Notes: generated from the letters alone by a model not told the origin. A DNA stretch of 64,000 nucleotides from CALARM01 sp040217695 (GCA_040217695.1 JBEHWO010000002.1:1-64000); one strand, 5' to 3'; shown: positions 55,012-64,000, counted from the first letter of the stretch. Program-made: numbers and translations.

Positions 55012-55153
55012 AGAGCTTATTTTTTGTATAATGATAGTTATAAAAAAATCACATATATTTACATTTTATTCTAAATAAAATATAATGTAATCTATAGCTG
55101 GTTTCATTAAATACTCAACCCGGTAATTAATCTTTTATTTAAGTTAAAACCTT

Positions 55154-55183
55154 CGCGTCACGCGTTACGCGTCACGCGTCACG
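55154..55183. repeat. CGCGTCA heptad repeat
   Basis: Four 7-bp units (CGCGTCA, CGCGTTA, CGCGTCA, CGCGTCA), ending 8 bases before the ribosome site of the BsuPI gene. Confidence 0.8.
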
Positions 55184-55193
55184 ATTCATCGAG

Positions 55194-55706
55194 GTGATTT
55201 ATATCAGAACCTTTATAGTTATATTACTCATAATCTTTACCATATTTGTTGTAGTTATGAATCTTCTGAGTAATTATTACCAGCCGGCAGATACAAGTAC
55301 CTCTCTCAGTACAGGTCAGCTGGAATTCACCCTGGAAACAGGTAAAAAAGTATTTCAACAGGGCGAAGATATAGATATAAAACTTTCTGTAAAAAATATA
55401 ACAGATAAACCTGTTACACTGGAGTTCGAAACAACACAGTCCTGTGTATTTATAATAAGACAGCAGGTAAATTTCGTATTTTTCAGCTACGGTATGGATG
55501 TATGGAAATCATCGTACGGGAAGAGATATGAAGAAAAAGAAAATCAAATAGTCCTGAAACAGGGGCAGAAAAAAACATTTCAAACAGCATGGAAACAGGT
55601 AAACGCAAAAGGTGAACCGGTAAACCCCGGGAAATACGTTATAAGCGCTGCCTTACTTACAAAAAACAAACAGCCTCTTTTACAGCTCAGGATGAATACA
55701 AAATAA
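55194..55706 (+). CDS. Membrane-anchored BsuPI-domain protein
   Basis: 170 residues at most. An N-terminal membrane helix (about 6-25) is followed by a beta-sandwich of the BsuPI (intracellular proteinase inhibitor) type: DIDIKLSVKNITDKPVTLEF, GMDVWKSSYGKRY, then GQKKTFQTAW and NPGKYVISAALLT. The domain probably faces the periplasm. GTG 55194 lies inside GAGGTGA, which looks like the ribosome site itself; the next in-frame candidate with good spacing is ATC 55203, a rare start. No ATG precedes the helix. Confidence 0.78.
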   Translation: MIYIRTFIVILLIIFTIFVVVMNLLSNYYQPADTSTSLSTGQLEFTLETGKKVFQQGEDIDIKLSVKNITDKPVTLEFETTQSCVFIIRQQVNFVFFSYGMDVWKSSYGKRYEEKENQIVLKQGQKKTFQTAWKQVNAKGEPVNPGKYVISAALLTKNKQPLLQLRMNTK

Positions 55707-55707
55707 A

Positions 55708-55739
55708 TAGCTATCAGCAGTCAACTTTCAGCTTTCAGG
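55708..55739. repeat. CTATCAG/CTTTCAG heptad repeats
   Basis: TAGCTATCAGCAGTCAACTTTCAGCTTTCAGG, degenerate 7-bp units, directly after the BsuPI stop. Confidence 0.6.
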
Positions 55740-55775
55740 CAATTGAATAACATGTTGAAGAATAATATAAGATTT

Positions 55776-55865
55776 AGTGTGGTGAGCATAAATAATACAT
55801 ATCTGGTCCCGTTACGCGTGACGGTAGGAAGACTTTTATGATATGCTTATGGTCATGTCGGCAGT
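55776..55865 (+). repeat. Inverted-repeat element, copy 3 (90 bp, diverged)
   Basis: AGTGTGGTGAGCATAAATAATACAT at the left and TTATGGTCATGTCGGCAGT at the right match copies 1 and 2 with more changes; a single CG-type pair of units is left in the core. It lies upstream of the kinase gene. Confidence 0.7.
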
Positions 55866-55908
55866 TTATAGCTGACATTGCTCAATGGTAATAAACAAAG
55901 AGGAAGTT

Positions 55909-57879
55909 ATGTCAGTAACCTGTATAAAGTGTAAAACAAGTAATAGGGAAAAAGCAAAATTTTGTTCTAAATGCGGAAATCTTATGGTTCAGACACAGAA
56001 CCCTGAGAAAAAGAACAGTGAAAAAATTCTCGGCAACAGATACAGAATAGAAAAATTAATAAAAAGCGGCGGCATGGGAGCCATATACAGAGGGAAACAT
56101 ATAAAACTTGACGAAACCTTTGCCATAAAAGAAATGATATTTACCTCTACAGATGAAAAACAAAATCAATATGCTATGAAACGCTTTTATGAAGAGGCAA
56201 AACTCCTATCCAGATTAAGACATCCGAACCTTCCCGTAGTAACGGATTATTTTGATGAAGATAATAAATATTACATAGTAATGGATTTTGTAGAAGGAGA
56301 AGATCTGGGAGAAATATTAAAAAAATACGGTTCTCCGGGCCTTCCGGAAAAACATGTAACGTTCTGGACAGAAGAAATATTAAAAGTCCTGGATTATCTT
56401 CATTCACAGAACCCGCCTGTTATATACAGAGATATAAAACCTTCAAATGTAATGATAAGAAGAAGTGATAAAAAAGTCATGCTTGTAGATTTTGGCATAG
56501 CCAGAACTGTTCAGGGTAATGTTTATTCGGGACAGACTGCCATAGGAACATTCGGCTATGCACCTCTGGAACAGTACAGAGGCTCTGTGGAACCAAGAAG
56601 TGATATATATGCCCTTGGAGCTACAATGCACTGTCTTCTCACAGGTGTGGAACCTGTATCATGTGACTTCAGGCCTGTAAGAGAAATAGTGCCGTCACTG
56701 TCGGAAGAAATAGAGAAAATAATAGCAAAATCTGTCATGGAAAAACCGGAAGACAGATATTCTTCTGCAAAAGATATGTTAAAGGCCATGAATTTTTCAC
56801 AGGAAGGATACAGGCAACATTTACGTAAAAACCTTCCCCCTCAACCGGTGGAAAGAAAAAAAATAATATGTGATTTAAGGACAAGAACATTTTTAAAAGA
56901 GCAAATAAGAGATGAAAAAAATATAAATGCCATAAAAAATATTATAAACAACTGGGGTAATAAAGAAAGCTGGTTTTCAAGGGATCTCGGAAAAAAAATA
57001 GACATCACGCAAATAGTAAGGGAAAATGGTTTTATAATTTCTATTGAAGTGCTCTTTCTGGAAAGACTCCTGGAAGAAGGGATGGAGCCATGCAGTGGTG
57101 AGACACAGAAAAGTCCGGTTTTTAATGAACCGTCTTATAAATCTCTGGAAGATTTCCCTGTAACGGGCCCTCCGGCAAATTTCACGACAAAACTGGATGA
57201 ACATTATATTTTCCCTGATTCAAAGGAAGTAGTAAGGTGTCCGAAATGCGGAGGCGACGGTGATATTACCTGTAAAGACTGCAGGGGAAAAGGGATAACA
57301 ACAAAAACAAAAAAGATAAACAGTAATTCTCCTCCTTCAACGGAATCTGCAAAATGTAAATATTGCAGGGGCACAGGTGAGTCTACATGTGATCTGTGTA
57401 ATGGCTATAAAGAAATTATAAAATATCTCTATTTCAGCACAAAATATTATCCCATGTATTTTTCGGAAATACTCTACAGGGGAAGACTAGATAAAGGTTT
57501 GTTCCAGGAAAGTGATAAATTTCTTATATATGAAGAAGAAATCTTTGACAGACAGAAGGGCAAATCCTTTGATGACATAAAACTTAAGCCCCTTCACAAC
57601 TCTTTATTTGATGAGTCCTTACATGCCCTTATGGATGAAATAAGCTCCCATCATAAAGATGAGAAAAAAATGCTTAAAATACCTCTTAAAATGAAACTTT
57701 CCATAGAAGAAATGGTAATAAGGGAAGTGCAGTTTAAAGATAAAAAGAAAAACAATACCCTCTGGTTATACGGAACGGAAACGGAAAAAGACAGATTGAC
57801 AATAGAAAACCGTCCCCTTCTATGGTCTGCCGAAGATGTAATAGACGGCGTGAGAAACATGCTTACAGGACGCAGATAA
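55909..57879 (+). CDS. Ser/Thr protein kinase with zinc ribbon and DnaJ-like zinc finger
   Basis: 656 residues from ATG 55909, with GAGGAAG upstream. A zinc ribbon (Cys5, 8, 19, 22) is followed by a kinase domain (about 40-300): GGMG loop, AIKEM lysine, VIYRDIKPSN (Tyr in place of the usual His of HRD) and DFGIA. A region of unknown fold follows, then two CxxCxGxG-type clusters (from Cys444: CPKCGGDGDITCKDCRGKG, and CKYCRGTGESTCDLCNG near 485-500), as in DnaJ, then a C-terminal alpha/beta part. There is no membrane helix, so it is cytoplasmic. The target is unknown. Confidence 0.9.
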   Translation: MSVTCIKCKTSNREKAKFCSKCGNLMVQTQNPEKKNSEKILGNRYRIEKLIKSGGMGAIYRGKHIKLDETFAIKEMIFTSTDEKQNQYAMKRFYEEAKLLSRLRHPNLPVVTDYFDEDNKYYIVMDFVEGEDLGEILKKYGSPGLPEKHVTFWTEEILKVLDYLHSQNPPVIYRDIKPSNVMIRRSDKKVMLVDFGIARTVQGNVYSGQTAIGTFGYAPLEQYRGSVEPRSDIYALGATMHCLLTGVEPVSCDFRPVREIVPSLSEEIEKIIAKSVMEKPEDRYSSAKDMLKAMNFSQEGYRQHLRKNLPPQPVERKKIICDLRTRTFLKEQIRDEKNINAIKNIINNWGNKESWFSRDLGKKIDITQIVRENGFIISIEVLFLERLLEEGMEPCSGETQKSPVFNEPSYKSLEDFPVTGPPANFTTKLDEHYIFPDSKEVVRCPKCGGDGDITCKDCRGKGITTKTKKINSNSPPSTESAKCKYCRGTGESTCDLCNGYKEIIKYLYFSTKYYPMYFSEILYRGRLDKGLFQESDKFLIYEEEIFDRQKGKSFDDIKLKPLHNSLFDESLHALMDEISSHHKDEKKMLKIPLKMKLSIEEMVIREVQFKDKKKNNTLWLYGTETEKDRLTIENRPLLWSAEDVIDGVRNMLTGRR

Positions 57880-57884
57880 CGAAT

Positions 57885-57907
57885 CGTGACGCGTGACGCG
57901 TGACGCG
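57885..57907. repeat. CGTGACG heptad repeat
   Basis: Three direct GTGACGC units six bases after the kinase stop, between convergent genes. Confidence 0.8.
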
Positions 57908-57958
57908 AGGATACCAATCGTTCTAATAATGTGCCAGCGTTATTTTTCTTAACAGCTC

Positions 57959-58660
57959 TTAATTACCTTTATTTTCTGTTTCAGTCATAGAAACGGAAAA
58001 TCTCTTTTTTACCAGAAAAACAATAATAATTAATAAAATTATACATGGCATTACTACAATCCAGACTTTTTTGAAGGATTCAAAATAATATTTAAATGTC
58101 TCTCCTCCGTAATATATGGCACAGCAGAAAAATGTAGACCATAAAAAGGCACTCAACAGATTTATAAGGCCAAATTTAACAGGAGACATCTGGCCGCTGC
58201 TGCATACCAGGGCTATGGCTGTACGAAGACCTATGAGAAACCTGGAAGGAAGAACAGCCCAACCTCCGTAAGTATCTACCATCTTTTTAATCCATGGATA
58301 CCAGGCCTGAAGCCTCTTCGATTTTGCTATGACCTTATCAGTATTACCTCTAACCAGATGAAAATAAATATTGTCTCCAGTAGCTCCTCCTATGGTGGCC
58401 ATAAGAATTATACCGGGAAGACTCATATAACCCATACCGCAGAAAATACATGATACGAAAAGAACTGTCTCACCTTCAACAATAGTACCGATAAGAACTG
58501 CCAGATACCCCAGAAGAGAAAGAAACTGTTTATTTTCATTACCACCATTCTGAAACATGGCAAAAACATAATCTTTAAACGATGCTCCGTATAAAGACAG
58601 TAAAACTATAACTATAAGAAGCACTATTACAATAATCACATTTTTTATATTTTTATTCAT
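57959..58660 (-). CDS. DedA-family membrane protein
   Basis: 233 residues from ATG 58660 (GGAAAGG upstream). SNARE-associated/DedA features: ETVLFVSCIFCGMGYMSLPG, GATGDNIYFHLVRG, GGWAVLPSRFLIGLRTA and LINLLSAFLW. DedA proteins are inner-membrane transporters that keep proton-motive force and flip lipid carriers such as undecaprenyl phosphate. It is followed after the next repeat by a YqaA-type relative. Confidence 0.9.
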   Translation of the reverse strand: MNKNIKNVIIVIVLLIVIVLLSLYGASFKDYVFAMFQNGGNENKQFLSLLGYLAVLIGTIVEGETVLFVSCIFCGMGYMSLPGIILMATIGGATGDNIYFHLVRGNTDKVIAKSKRLQAWYPWIKKMVDTYGGWAVLPSRFLIGLRTAIALVCSSGQMSPVKFGLINLLSAFLWSTFFCCAIYYGGETFKYYFESFKKVWIVVMPCIILLIIIVFLVKKRFSVSMTETENKGN

Positions 58661-58679
58661 AAAAACAAGCCTTTCCACC

Positions 58680-58707
58680 CGTCACGCGTCACGCGTTACG
58701 CGTCACG
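58680..58707. repeat. CGTCACG heptad repeat
   Basis: Four 7-bp units between the DedA start and the YqaA stop, both genes on the minus strand. The DedA ribosome site lies just beyond it. Confidence 0.8.
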
Positions 58708-58710
58708 AAT

Positions 58711-59209
<499 letters not shown>

Positions 59210-59213
<4 letters not shown>

Positions 59214-60634
59214 CTCCAGAGAAAATCTTCTTTCCACATATTATTCTTCTTCAAAGATTTTATCATCAAACTGTCATGTTTACCGTGGGCCCATGTATCT
59301 GCCATATCGGACAGATCTTTATACTGGCCGTATGAGCCGTAATTTCCTCTGTATCTGAAATATTGAGACGGTCTCGCAAAAAACCTGGCATAGGCATGTT
59401 CAAGAAGGAATTTCATCTCTTCATTTGATATACGGGGATGATGAAAAGTAAGATTGAGGCCGTCAAATTTTTCCCAGTCAGACTCAAAAATTTCATCCCT
59501 TATCTCTTCATAAAATTTCGTTCCCGGAAAGGGAGTCAGTATTTTATAGGAAGCAAGAGTAGTATCCAGTTCAAGAGAATATCTCGTTGTTTCCACAACA
59601 CTCTTTACCGTATCTTTCAGATAACCGAATATATAAAAAGCCTGTGTCTGTATTCCCTTTTTCCAGCAATATTTTATCATATTTCTCTGATGTTCGTCAG
59701 GGACGGGCCGCCTTCCGAGTTCTCTCATAGATTCTTCATTTATTGACTCAACGCCGAAAGTCATTCTCTTCAATCCGAGCTTCTTAAGCCTCTCAAGGAG
59801 AGGTATATCTACTGTATCAAGCCTTGTTTCTATTTCAAAATATATATCCAGCCCGAGTTTTCCCAGTTCTTTCATAAATTCTTCAATTCTGTCTTTTCTC
59901 CCTGTAAAATTTGAATCCCGAAATATTATATAATGACTTCCGAAAAGCCTGTAATTTCTTTTTATTTCTTTTATAACCCTGTCTATCGATTGAAATCTGT
60001 ATGAACCGCCTATACGATGGGGGCAGTAACTGCACATTTCAGGACAGCTTCTGCTGCTTACCATCGGTATGACTTTACTGATAGATTTCATTGTCCCCGG
60101 TAGAGCATTTTTTGTTTTATTAAATATTTCCCAGTCGGAAAAAGGAAGACTGTCCATATCAGCAATCTCAGGAGAATCTATCATACCTGAAAAATTTTCG
60201 CTGAAAGCAAGTTCCATACATGCTGCTTCCGGCTCTCCCTTTATAATAAAATCTGCGGCAGAAGAAAAAAGATGAGGGAGATGGGTGGCACAGAGCCCTA
60301 TAAAACCTGTTTTACCATGCCTGTTTTTTTCTTTAAATTTTCTTGCCCAGTACCGTTCATTTTTATAATCTACAAGAGAAGACAATATTATGGCCACATC
60401 ACCTTCCGGCACGGGGCCGTCTGTAAATATAACTTCATGACCTGCCCCTTTAAAGATAGACGCAAGAAGAGACATTTGAATACTGGGAATATTCTGATAG
60501 GCTCTCCTTACCCATTCGAGCCACAGGGTTGTTATGGAGAAAGCTTTAAATCTGGCGCCGAAACCGCCTACAATGGTATCTTTATTGACAAAACCATTTT
60601 TTCCTTTTATATCTGCAAGAACTATTTTTGACAT
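59210..60634 (-). CDS. Radical-SAM protein of the B12-binding-like type
   Basis: 474 residues. The N-terminal Rossmann-like region (about 1-150, LLASIFKGAGHEVIFTDGP) resembles a cobalamin-binding domain but lacks the DxHxxG motif. The radical-SAM cluster motif CPEMCSYC is near residue 202, followed by HRIGGSYRFQSIDRVIKEI and a TIM-barrel region with FGVESINEESMRELGR. Related proteins include HpnJ-like and methyltransferase-type enzymes of lipids and cofactors. The substrate is unknown. Proximity to DedA-type lipid transporters and the Tes-like enzyme at 62084 hints at lipid work (inference). Confidence 0.85.
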
Positions 60635-60649
60635 TATTTACCTCTTTAA

Positions 60650-60731
60650 ATAGTGAGAAGTGAGAAGTGAGAGGTGAGATGAAAGAGTAGAGAATTATGA
60701 CTTCTCACTTTTCACTTTTCACTTTTCACTT
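60650..60731. repeat. AGTGAGA heptad array forming a long hairpin
   Basis: AGTGAGA units (60651-60680) face CTTTTCA/CTTCTCA units (60700-60731), both 7-bp periodic and complementary. It fills the gap between the permease stop and the radical-SAM start. Confidence 0.8.
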
Positions 60732-61957
60732 TATTCATATCTCAAAGCATCGATAGGATTTAACTTGGAAGCCCTCAGAGCAGGATATACACCTGCTATT
60801 AAACCAACAAGAGCAGAGAAGAAACAGACAAAAAACATATAATAAAGCGGAACTTCAGCAGGAAGATCTATCATATAACTTAGAATTCTGGAAAAAGAGA
60901 TACCGATGATTATGCCTATAAGAGCACCTATTAATGTGAGTATAATCGATTCCATAAGAAACTGTATGAGAATATCCTGGGTTTTTGCTCCCACGGCTTT
61001 TCTTACTCCAATTTCTCTGGTCCTTTCACCGACAGACACAAGCATAATATTCATTATGCCAATGCCTCCGACGAGTATTGATATGGAAGAAATTCCTCCC
61101 AGCATAAGAGTAAGTATTCTGCTTATTACCGAAAGAAGAGAAAATATTTCTGTCTGAGAACCTACGGTAAAATTATTTTCCTTATCCTTTTTAAGATTAT
61201 TTCTTTTTCTTAAGAGATCTACAATTTCATTTTTGGCGGAGTTCATACTGTCAGAATCATTCGGCTGAACAAGTATATTTGTTACATTCCTGGTTTTTCC
61301 CATACTCAATTTCTTCTGCATGGACGAAAGAGGAACAAAAATCGTATCGTCCATATCCTGTATGATAATCATACCTTTTTCCTGAAGTATGCCTATTACT
61401 TTAAAATTGGCTGTATCTACCTTTATGATTTTACCTATGGGGTCTTCTCTTCCGAAGAGCTTTTTCACAACAGTTCTTCCCAGGAGACAGACACTTCTCT
61501 GGGAATTATAGTCCTGAATATCGAAAGGCTTGCCTATATCTACAAACCAGTTTCTTACAACATAATAATCGGGTGTGGTGCCGGAAATACTTGTTCTGTA
61601 TTCGGATTTTTTATATTTACATGTTACGGAATCGCTTAATACAGGCACTGCATATCTTACGGAAGGACATTCTTTTTCTATGACTTTTGCATCTTCCATG
61701 GACAGATTACTTTTCACAAGGCCTGTAAGCCTTATGGCCTGACTGTCTCCGCCGCCGGGAAGAACAGTTATAAGATTGGGGCCGAGACCGTTAATTTTAC
61801 TGCTTATGGCAGCTTCGGCACCGATACCGACAGAAACAATACATATAACAGAAGCCACACTTACAGTAACTCCCATCATACTTATAAGGCTTCTCACAAA
61901 ATTATCTTTAAAATTGTTTTTCGCAATAATCAGATTTTCAAGTATTTTAAGAAACAT
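60731..61957 (-). CDS. MacB-type ABC transporter permease
   Basis: 408 residues: one N-terminal helix (about 20-45, LISMMGVTVSVASVICIVSVGIG), a periplasmic MacB domain with SxKINGLGPNLITVLPGGGD, then three C-terminal helices with IGIMNIMLVSVGERTREIGVRKAVGA. MacB-type permeases work in tripartite efflux or lipoprotein export together with an ATPase and a periplasmic adaptor; neither gene is adjacent here. No ribosome site precedes ATG 61957; a CG-type repeat begins 12 bases upstream. Confidence 0.93.
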   Translation of the reverse strand: MFLKILENLIIAKNNFKDNFVRSLISMMGVTVSVASVICIVSVGIGAEAAISSKINGLGPNLITVLPGGGDSQAIRLTGLVKSNLSMEDAKVIEKECPSVRYAVPVLSDSVTCKYKKSEYRTSISGTTPDYYVVRNWFVDIGKPFDIQDYNSQRSVCLLGRTVVKKLFGREDPIGKIIKVDTANFKVIGILQEKGMIIIQDMDDTIFVPLSSMQKKLSMGKTRNVTNILVQPNDSDSMNSAKNEIVDLLRKRNNLKKDKENNFTVGSQTEIFSLLSVISRILTLMLGGISSISILVGGIGIMNIMLVSVGERTREIGVRKAVGAKTQDILIQFLMESIILTLIGALIGIIIGISFSRILSYMIDLPAEVPLYYMFFVCFFSALVGLIAGVYPALRASKLNPIDALRYE

Positions 61958-61969
61958 AATTTTAGATGA

Positions 61970-62000
61970 CGTGACGCGTAACGCGTGACGCGTGACGCGA
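61970..62000. repeat. CGTGACG heptad repeat
   Basis: Four 7-bp units (GTGACGC, GTAACGC, GTGACGC, GTGACGC) just upstream of the permease start codon on the minus strand. Confidence 0.8.
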
Positions 62001-62028
62001 GGATTTTATAGATTATACGTGTTTTACG

Positions 62029-62062
62029 CATACAGGGGTACGGCGCACCGTACCCCTGTATG
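62029..62062. terminator. Long perfect hairpin after the Tes-like gene
   Basis: A perfect 15-bp stem pairs 62029-62043 with 62048-62062 around CGCA, 21 bases beyond the stop of the minus-strand gene. It has no U-tract but is the strongest hairpin nearby and probably ends that transcript. Confidence 0.65.
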
Positions 62063-62083
62063 ATGATTGAATTCTATTCCTGA

Positions 62084-63643
62084 TTATACAGGACTTTCCA
62101 CCTTTTCAGGGATATCAGAACTCTTTGCAGGTCTTCCGAACTGTTTTTCTATATCCTGTCTGTATAAATTATTATAGGTACAGAAAGGTATGAGTCTTCC
62201 GTCCGGCACTGCATAATGTATTACACATCTGCTGGTTCTCTCCACATCAATATTATAGAGATCCATAAAATGCATATTACTCACAGTGATTGTATTACGG
62301 TTGAGTCTGTCAACAGTTTTTCTCTCACCTGTTGTGACAATCTCTTTAATGAGATTTACAAAGGTATTTACATTCAGATCTGACGGTAAATTCTTTGTTT
62401 TTACAAACTTTGCAATATTTGTGACAAAATTATAAGAAATCTTCAGTTTGCTTGTACCTTTATCGAGTAAAGTTGCCTGTTGGTCAAGGAAATCGACAAT
62501 CCCTGCCATATCAAGGAATCTTGTGTAAGGTATAAGTTTTCCGTTATCTACATAGGTAAGACAGTGACTTCCGCAGTGAGGATGACATGAAACATTTTTA
62601 AAACGTTTCATCTGCATCTTCCATGAATTATAGAAATGAAGGAATTTGGATGTAAAGGCATAGGGCAGGAAATCATCTGCCGTAATAGCTCCGTCTGTCT
62701 GTTCTTCAAGGAGTCTGAAACCATCGGGAGTAGTTATTCTCTGTTCTACAAGATCCTTGAATTCAAGATCCATCCTTCCCATAAAGGAAACCTGCTGGAA
62801 ATTAACGGTTTTTATGACATCTTTATTATCGGCACAGAACCTTACTATATCACCTAGTTGATGGTCGTTTACACCTTTGGCCACTGTAACAACGAGGAAG
62901 AAGCAGTTATCTGCTATTTCTTTACTCTTAAATCCGGCCTGTCTCATATTCTCTATGGCTTTCATCTTTATCGGAAGAATATCAAAGCCTCTTGTTTTTA
63001 AATATACGTCGGGAGTAGTGCCGTCAAACTGTAAATATACCTTTGTAAGTCCGCTGTCTATAAGTTTTTTACAGTAATCGACACTCTTTGCCAGTTTAAT
63101 GCCATTTGTATTGATATAAATAGCAGTATAACCGACCTCTTTTGCAAGGGCAAGTATTTCAGGCAGATCTTCTCTGACAGTCGGCTCACCGCCTGAGAAC
63201 TGTATTGTTGTAAGGGGAGCAGGGTTTACTTTCTTTGCATTTTCAAGCATAAACCTTATCTCTTCCATAGTAGGTTCAAATACATGTCCTCCTTCATTGA
63301 CCTTGGCAAAACAGACAGGACATCTCAAATTACATCTGTTTGTAATATCCATTATGAGCATATAGGTTCCCGAATGATGTTCTTTACATATACCGCAGTC
63401 AAGAGGGCATCCCTTTATTTTATCATTATGCGGTGTCTCAAACCCCTTATCTGTTACGCTGTAATAATTGAATCTTTTAAAAGATTTCGGGTCGGACCAG
63501 TAAATATCAAGAGTTTCTCCATGTTCGGGACAATGCTTTTTCATCCATATCTTATCATTTTCTTCATAAACATGGGCTTCCAGCATCTTTCTACATGTGG
63601 GACACATGGACCCGGTTTTAAAATCAACTTTATTGTTATCCAT
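62084..63643 (-). CDS. Radical-SAM protein related to tetraether lipid synthase
   Basis: 519 residues. N-terminal metal site CPTC...HCPEHG (about 14-40), a further Cys set GCPLDCGIC (about 79-86), the radical-SAM motif CNLRCPVC (about 104-111) and FSGGEPTVRED. The C-terminal block SRCVIHYAVPDGRLIPFCTYN is typical of the Tes/MJ0619-type family (COG1964). Archaeal Tes joins the ends of two isoprenoid chains to make membrane-spanning lipids; bacterial homologues are uncharacterised or linked to unusual lipids. ATG 63643 has no adjacent ribosome site; AAGGAGG lies about 65 nt upstream with a degenerate CG-type repeat between them. Confidence 0.82.
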   Translation of the reverse strand: MDNNKVDFKTGSMCPTCRKMLEAHVYEENDKIWMKKHCPEHGETLDIYWSDPKSFKRFNYYSVTDKGFETPHNDKIKGCPLDCGICKEHHSGTYMLIMDITNRCNLRCPVCFAKVNEGGHVFEPTMEEIRFMLENAKKVNPAPLTTIQFSGGEPTVREDLPEILALAKEVGYTAIYINTNGIKLAKSVDYCKKLIDSGLTKVYLQFDGTTPDVYLKTRGFDILPIKMKAIENMRQAGFKSKEIADNCFFLVVTVAKGVNDHQLGDIVRFCADNKDVIKTVNFQQVSFMGRMDLEFKDLVEQRITTPDGFRLLEEQTDGAITADDFLPYAFTSKFLHFYNSWKMQMKRFKNVSCHPHCGSHCLTYVDNGKLIPYTRFLDMAGIVDFLDQQATLLDKGTSKLKISYNFVTNIAKFVKTKNLPSDLNVNTFVNLIKEIVTTGERKTVDRLNRNTITVSNMHFMDLYNIDVERTSRCVIHYAVPDGRLIPFCTYNNLYRQDIEKQFGRPAKSSDIPEKVESPV

Positions 63644-63784
63644 AATTTAACTTAATTACTATCTGAAATACTTACGTCACAGTTTCGTAACGAATATCCA
63701 GTAGTTTACACCTCCTTAAAATTAAAACGATTTCACATTTTATCATATTTCTTATAGAAATATAGAGATCCTTTTTAAAAATAT
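63644..63784 (-). promoter_or_regulatory. Upstream region of the Tes-like gene
   Basis: On the minus strand, TAAGGAGGTG (63718-63709) is followed by a nine-codon frame that would need CTG as start, then a degenerate CGTTACG...GTGACG stretch, then the gene's ATG. No clear promoter boxes are seen. It may be a leader, or an initiation region disturbed by a repeat. Confidence 0.35.
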
Positions 63785-64000
63785 TTAAAATATTTTCTTT
63801 ATCAAAGACGGAATTAAAAGTCCTAAAAAAGTAATCCATGTAATTATATACGGAGTTAAAAGAACCTTACGTTTTTCGACCCAGTCAGGGCAAACAGGTT
63901 CTTTTATTTTAAACTTGCTGGACGGTCCGCCCATAAAAAACGTCTTGTAACATTCAACAACCATTCTCTCGGAGCCGATACAGGCAAAAAACAGCAGAGA
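63785..64000 (-). CDS. C-terminal end of a membrane protein (cut by window edge)
   Basis: The minus-strand frame is open from the window edge to TAA 63787-63785, 71 residues. It has a hydrophobic stretch at the edge (SLLFFACIGS), a polar middle with CPDWVEKRK and a final membrane helix (YIITWITFLGLLIPSLIKKIF). The family is not recognised from this part. It lies upstream of the Tes-like gene on the same strand. Confidence 0.7.
   Translation of the reverse strand, partial: SLLFFACIGSERMVVECYKTFFMGGPSSKFKIKEPVCPDWVEKRKVLLTPYIITWITFLGLLIPSLIKKIF

Overview
The window reads as one contig of a low-G+C, diderm, anaerobic bacterium. Evidence for an outer membrane: an SLH-domain porin, two further outer-membrane beta-barrel genes (one broken), several lipoproteins, MscS channels and an alpha-2-macroglobulin. 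Evidence for anaerobic life: a glycyl radical enzyme with its activase, an anaerobic sulfatase maturase, acetate kinase and three other radical-SAM proteins. SLH porins occur in Cyanobacteria relatives, Negativicutes, Deinococcus-Thermus, Synergistota and several candidate phyla; the sequence alone does not let me name the lineage. I saw no rRNA, tRNA, CRISPR array, IS transposase or phage genes.

Layout. 1-10.5 kb: alpha-2-macroglobulin C-terminus, a roughly 2,480-residue kinase/ATPase/GAF/PAS/histidine kinase/receiver hybrid and an overlapping receiver-histidine kinase. 10.6-20.3 kb: MscS channel, GH63-like glucosidase plus esterase, a broken beta-barrel gene, a beta-barrel lipoprotein and three small membrane proteins. 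20.3-27.2 kb: anaerobic sulfatase maturase followed by a visibly G+C-richer block (DUF1254 protein, Cys-type arylsulfatase, membrane protein) that looks acquired. 27.2-33 kb: SLH porin, two lipoproteins (one a metzincin-like protein with its catalytic Glu changed to Gln), Uma2 nuclease. 33.1-41.3 kb, minus strand: a seven-gene run of SDR, glycyl radical enzyme, small membrane protein, degenerate phosphofructokinase homologue, glycyl-radical activase, carboxymuconolactone-decarboxylase-like protein and MscS. 41.7-44.4 kb: VapBC-type pair, glucose-dehydrogenase-like MDR, cyclase. 44.6-55.7 kb: secreted TPR-CHAT protein, Cys-rich DnaJ-zinc-finger protein, a zwf remnant, PfkB kinase, HEAT protein, Cys-rich protein, acetate kinase, unknown exported protein, BsuPI protein. 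55.9-64 kb: Ser/Thr kinase with DnaJ-like zinc finger, two DedA/YqaA proteins, radical-SAM protein, MacB-type permease, tetraether-synthase-like radical-SAM protein and a partial membrane protein.

The most interesting signal is non-coding. Six regions carry two copies of a 14-bp palindrome (TATAC-4-GTATA type), the second always 24-26 nt before a TATAAT box; the two copies start 54-55 or 43-44 bp apart, a difference of one helical turn. One region fires both ways with the same geometry. The genes behind them (glucosidase, porin, beta-barrel lipoprotein, glucose-dehydrogenase-like enzyme, glycyl-radical operon, a truncated zwf) suggest an uncharacterised sugar-related regulon.

A second layer is a set of dispersed intergenic repeats that differ in sequence but all have a 7-bp period, some sitting inside a roughly 95-bp inverted-repeat element present three times, and several lying directly on translation-initiation regions.
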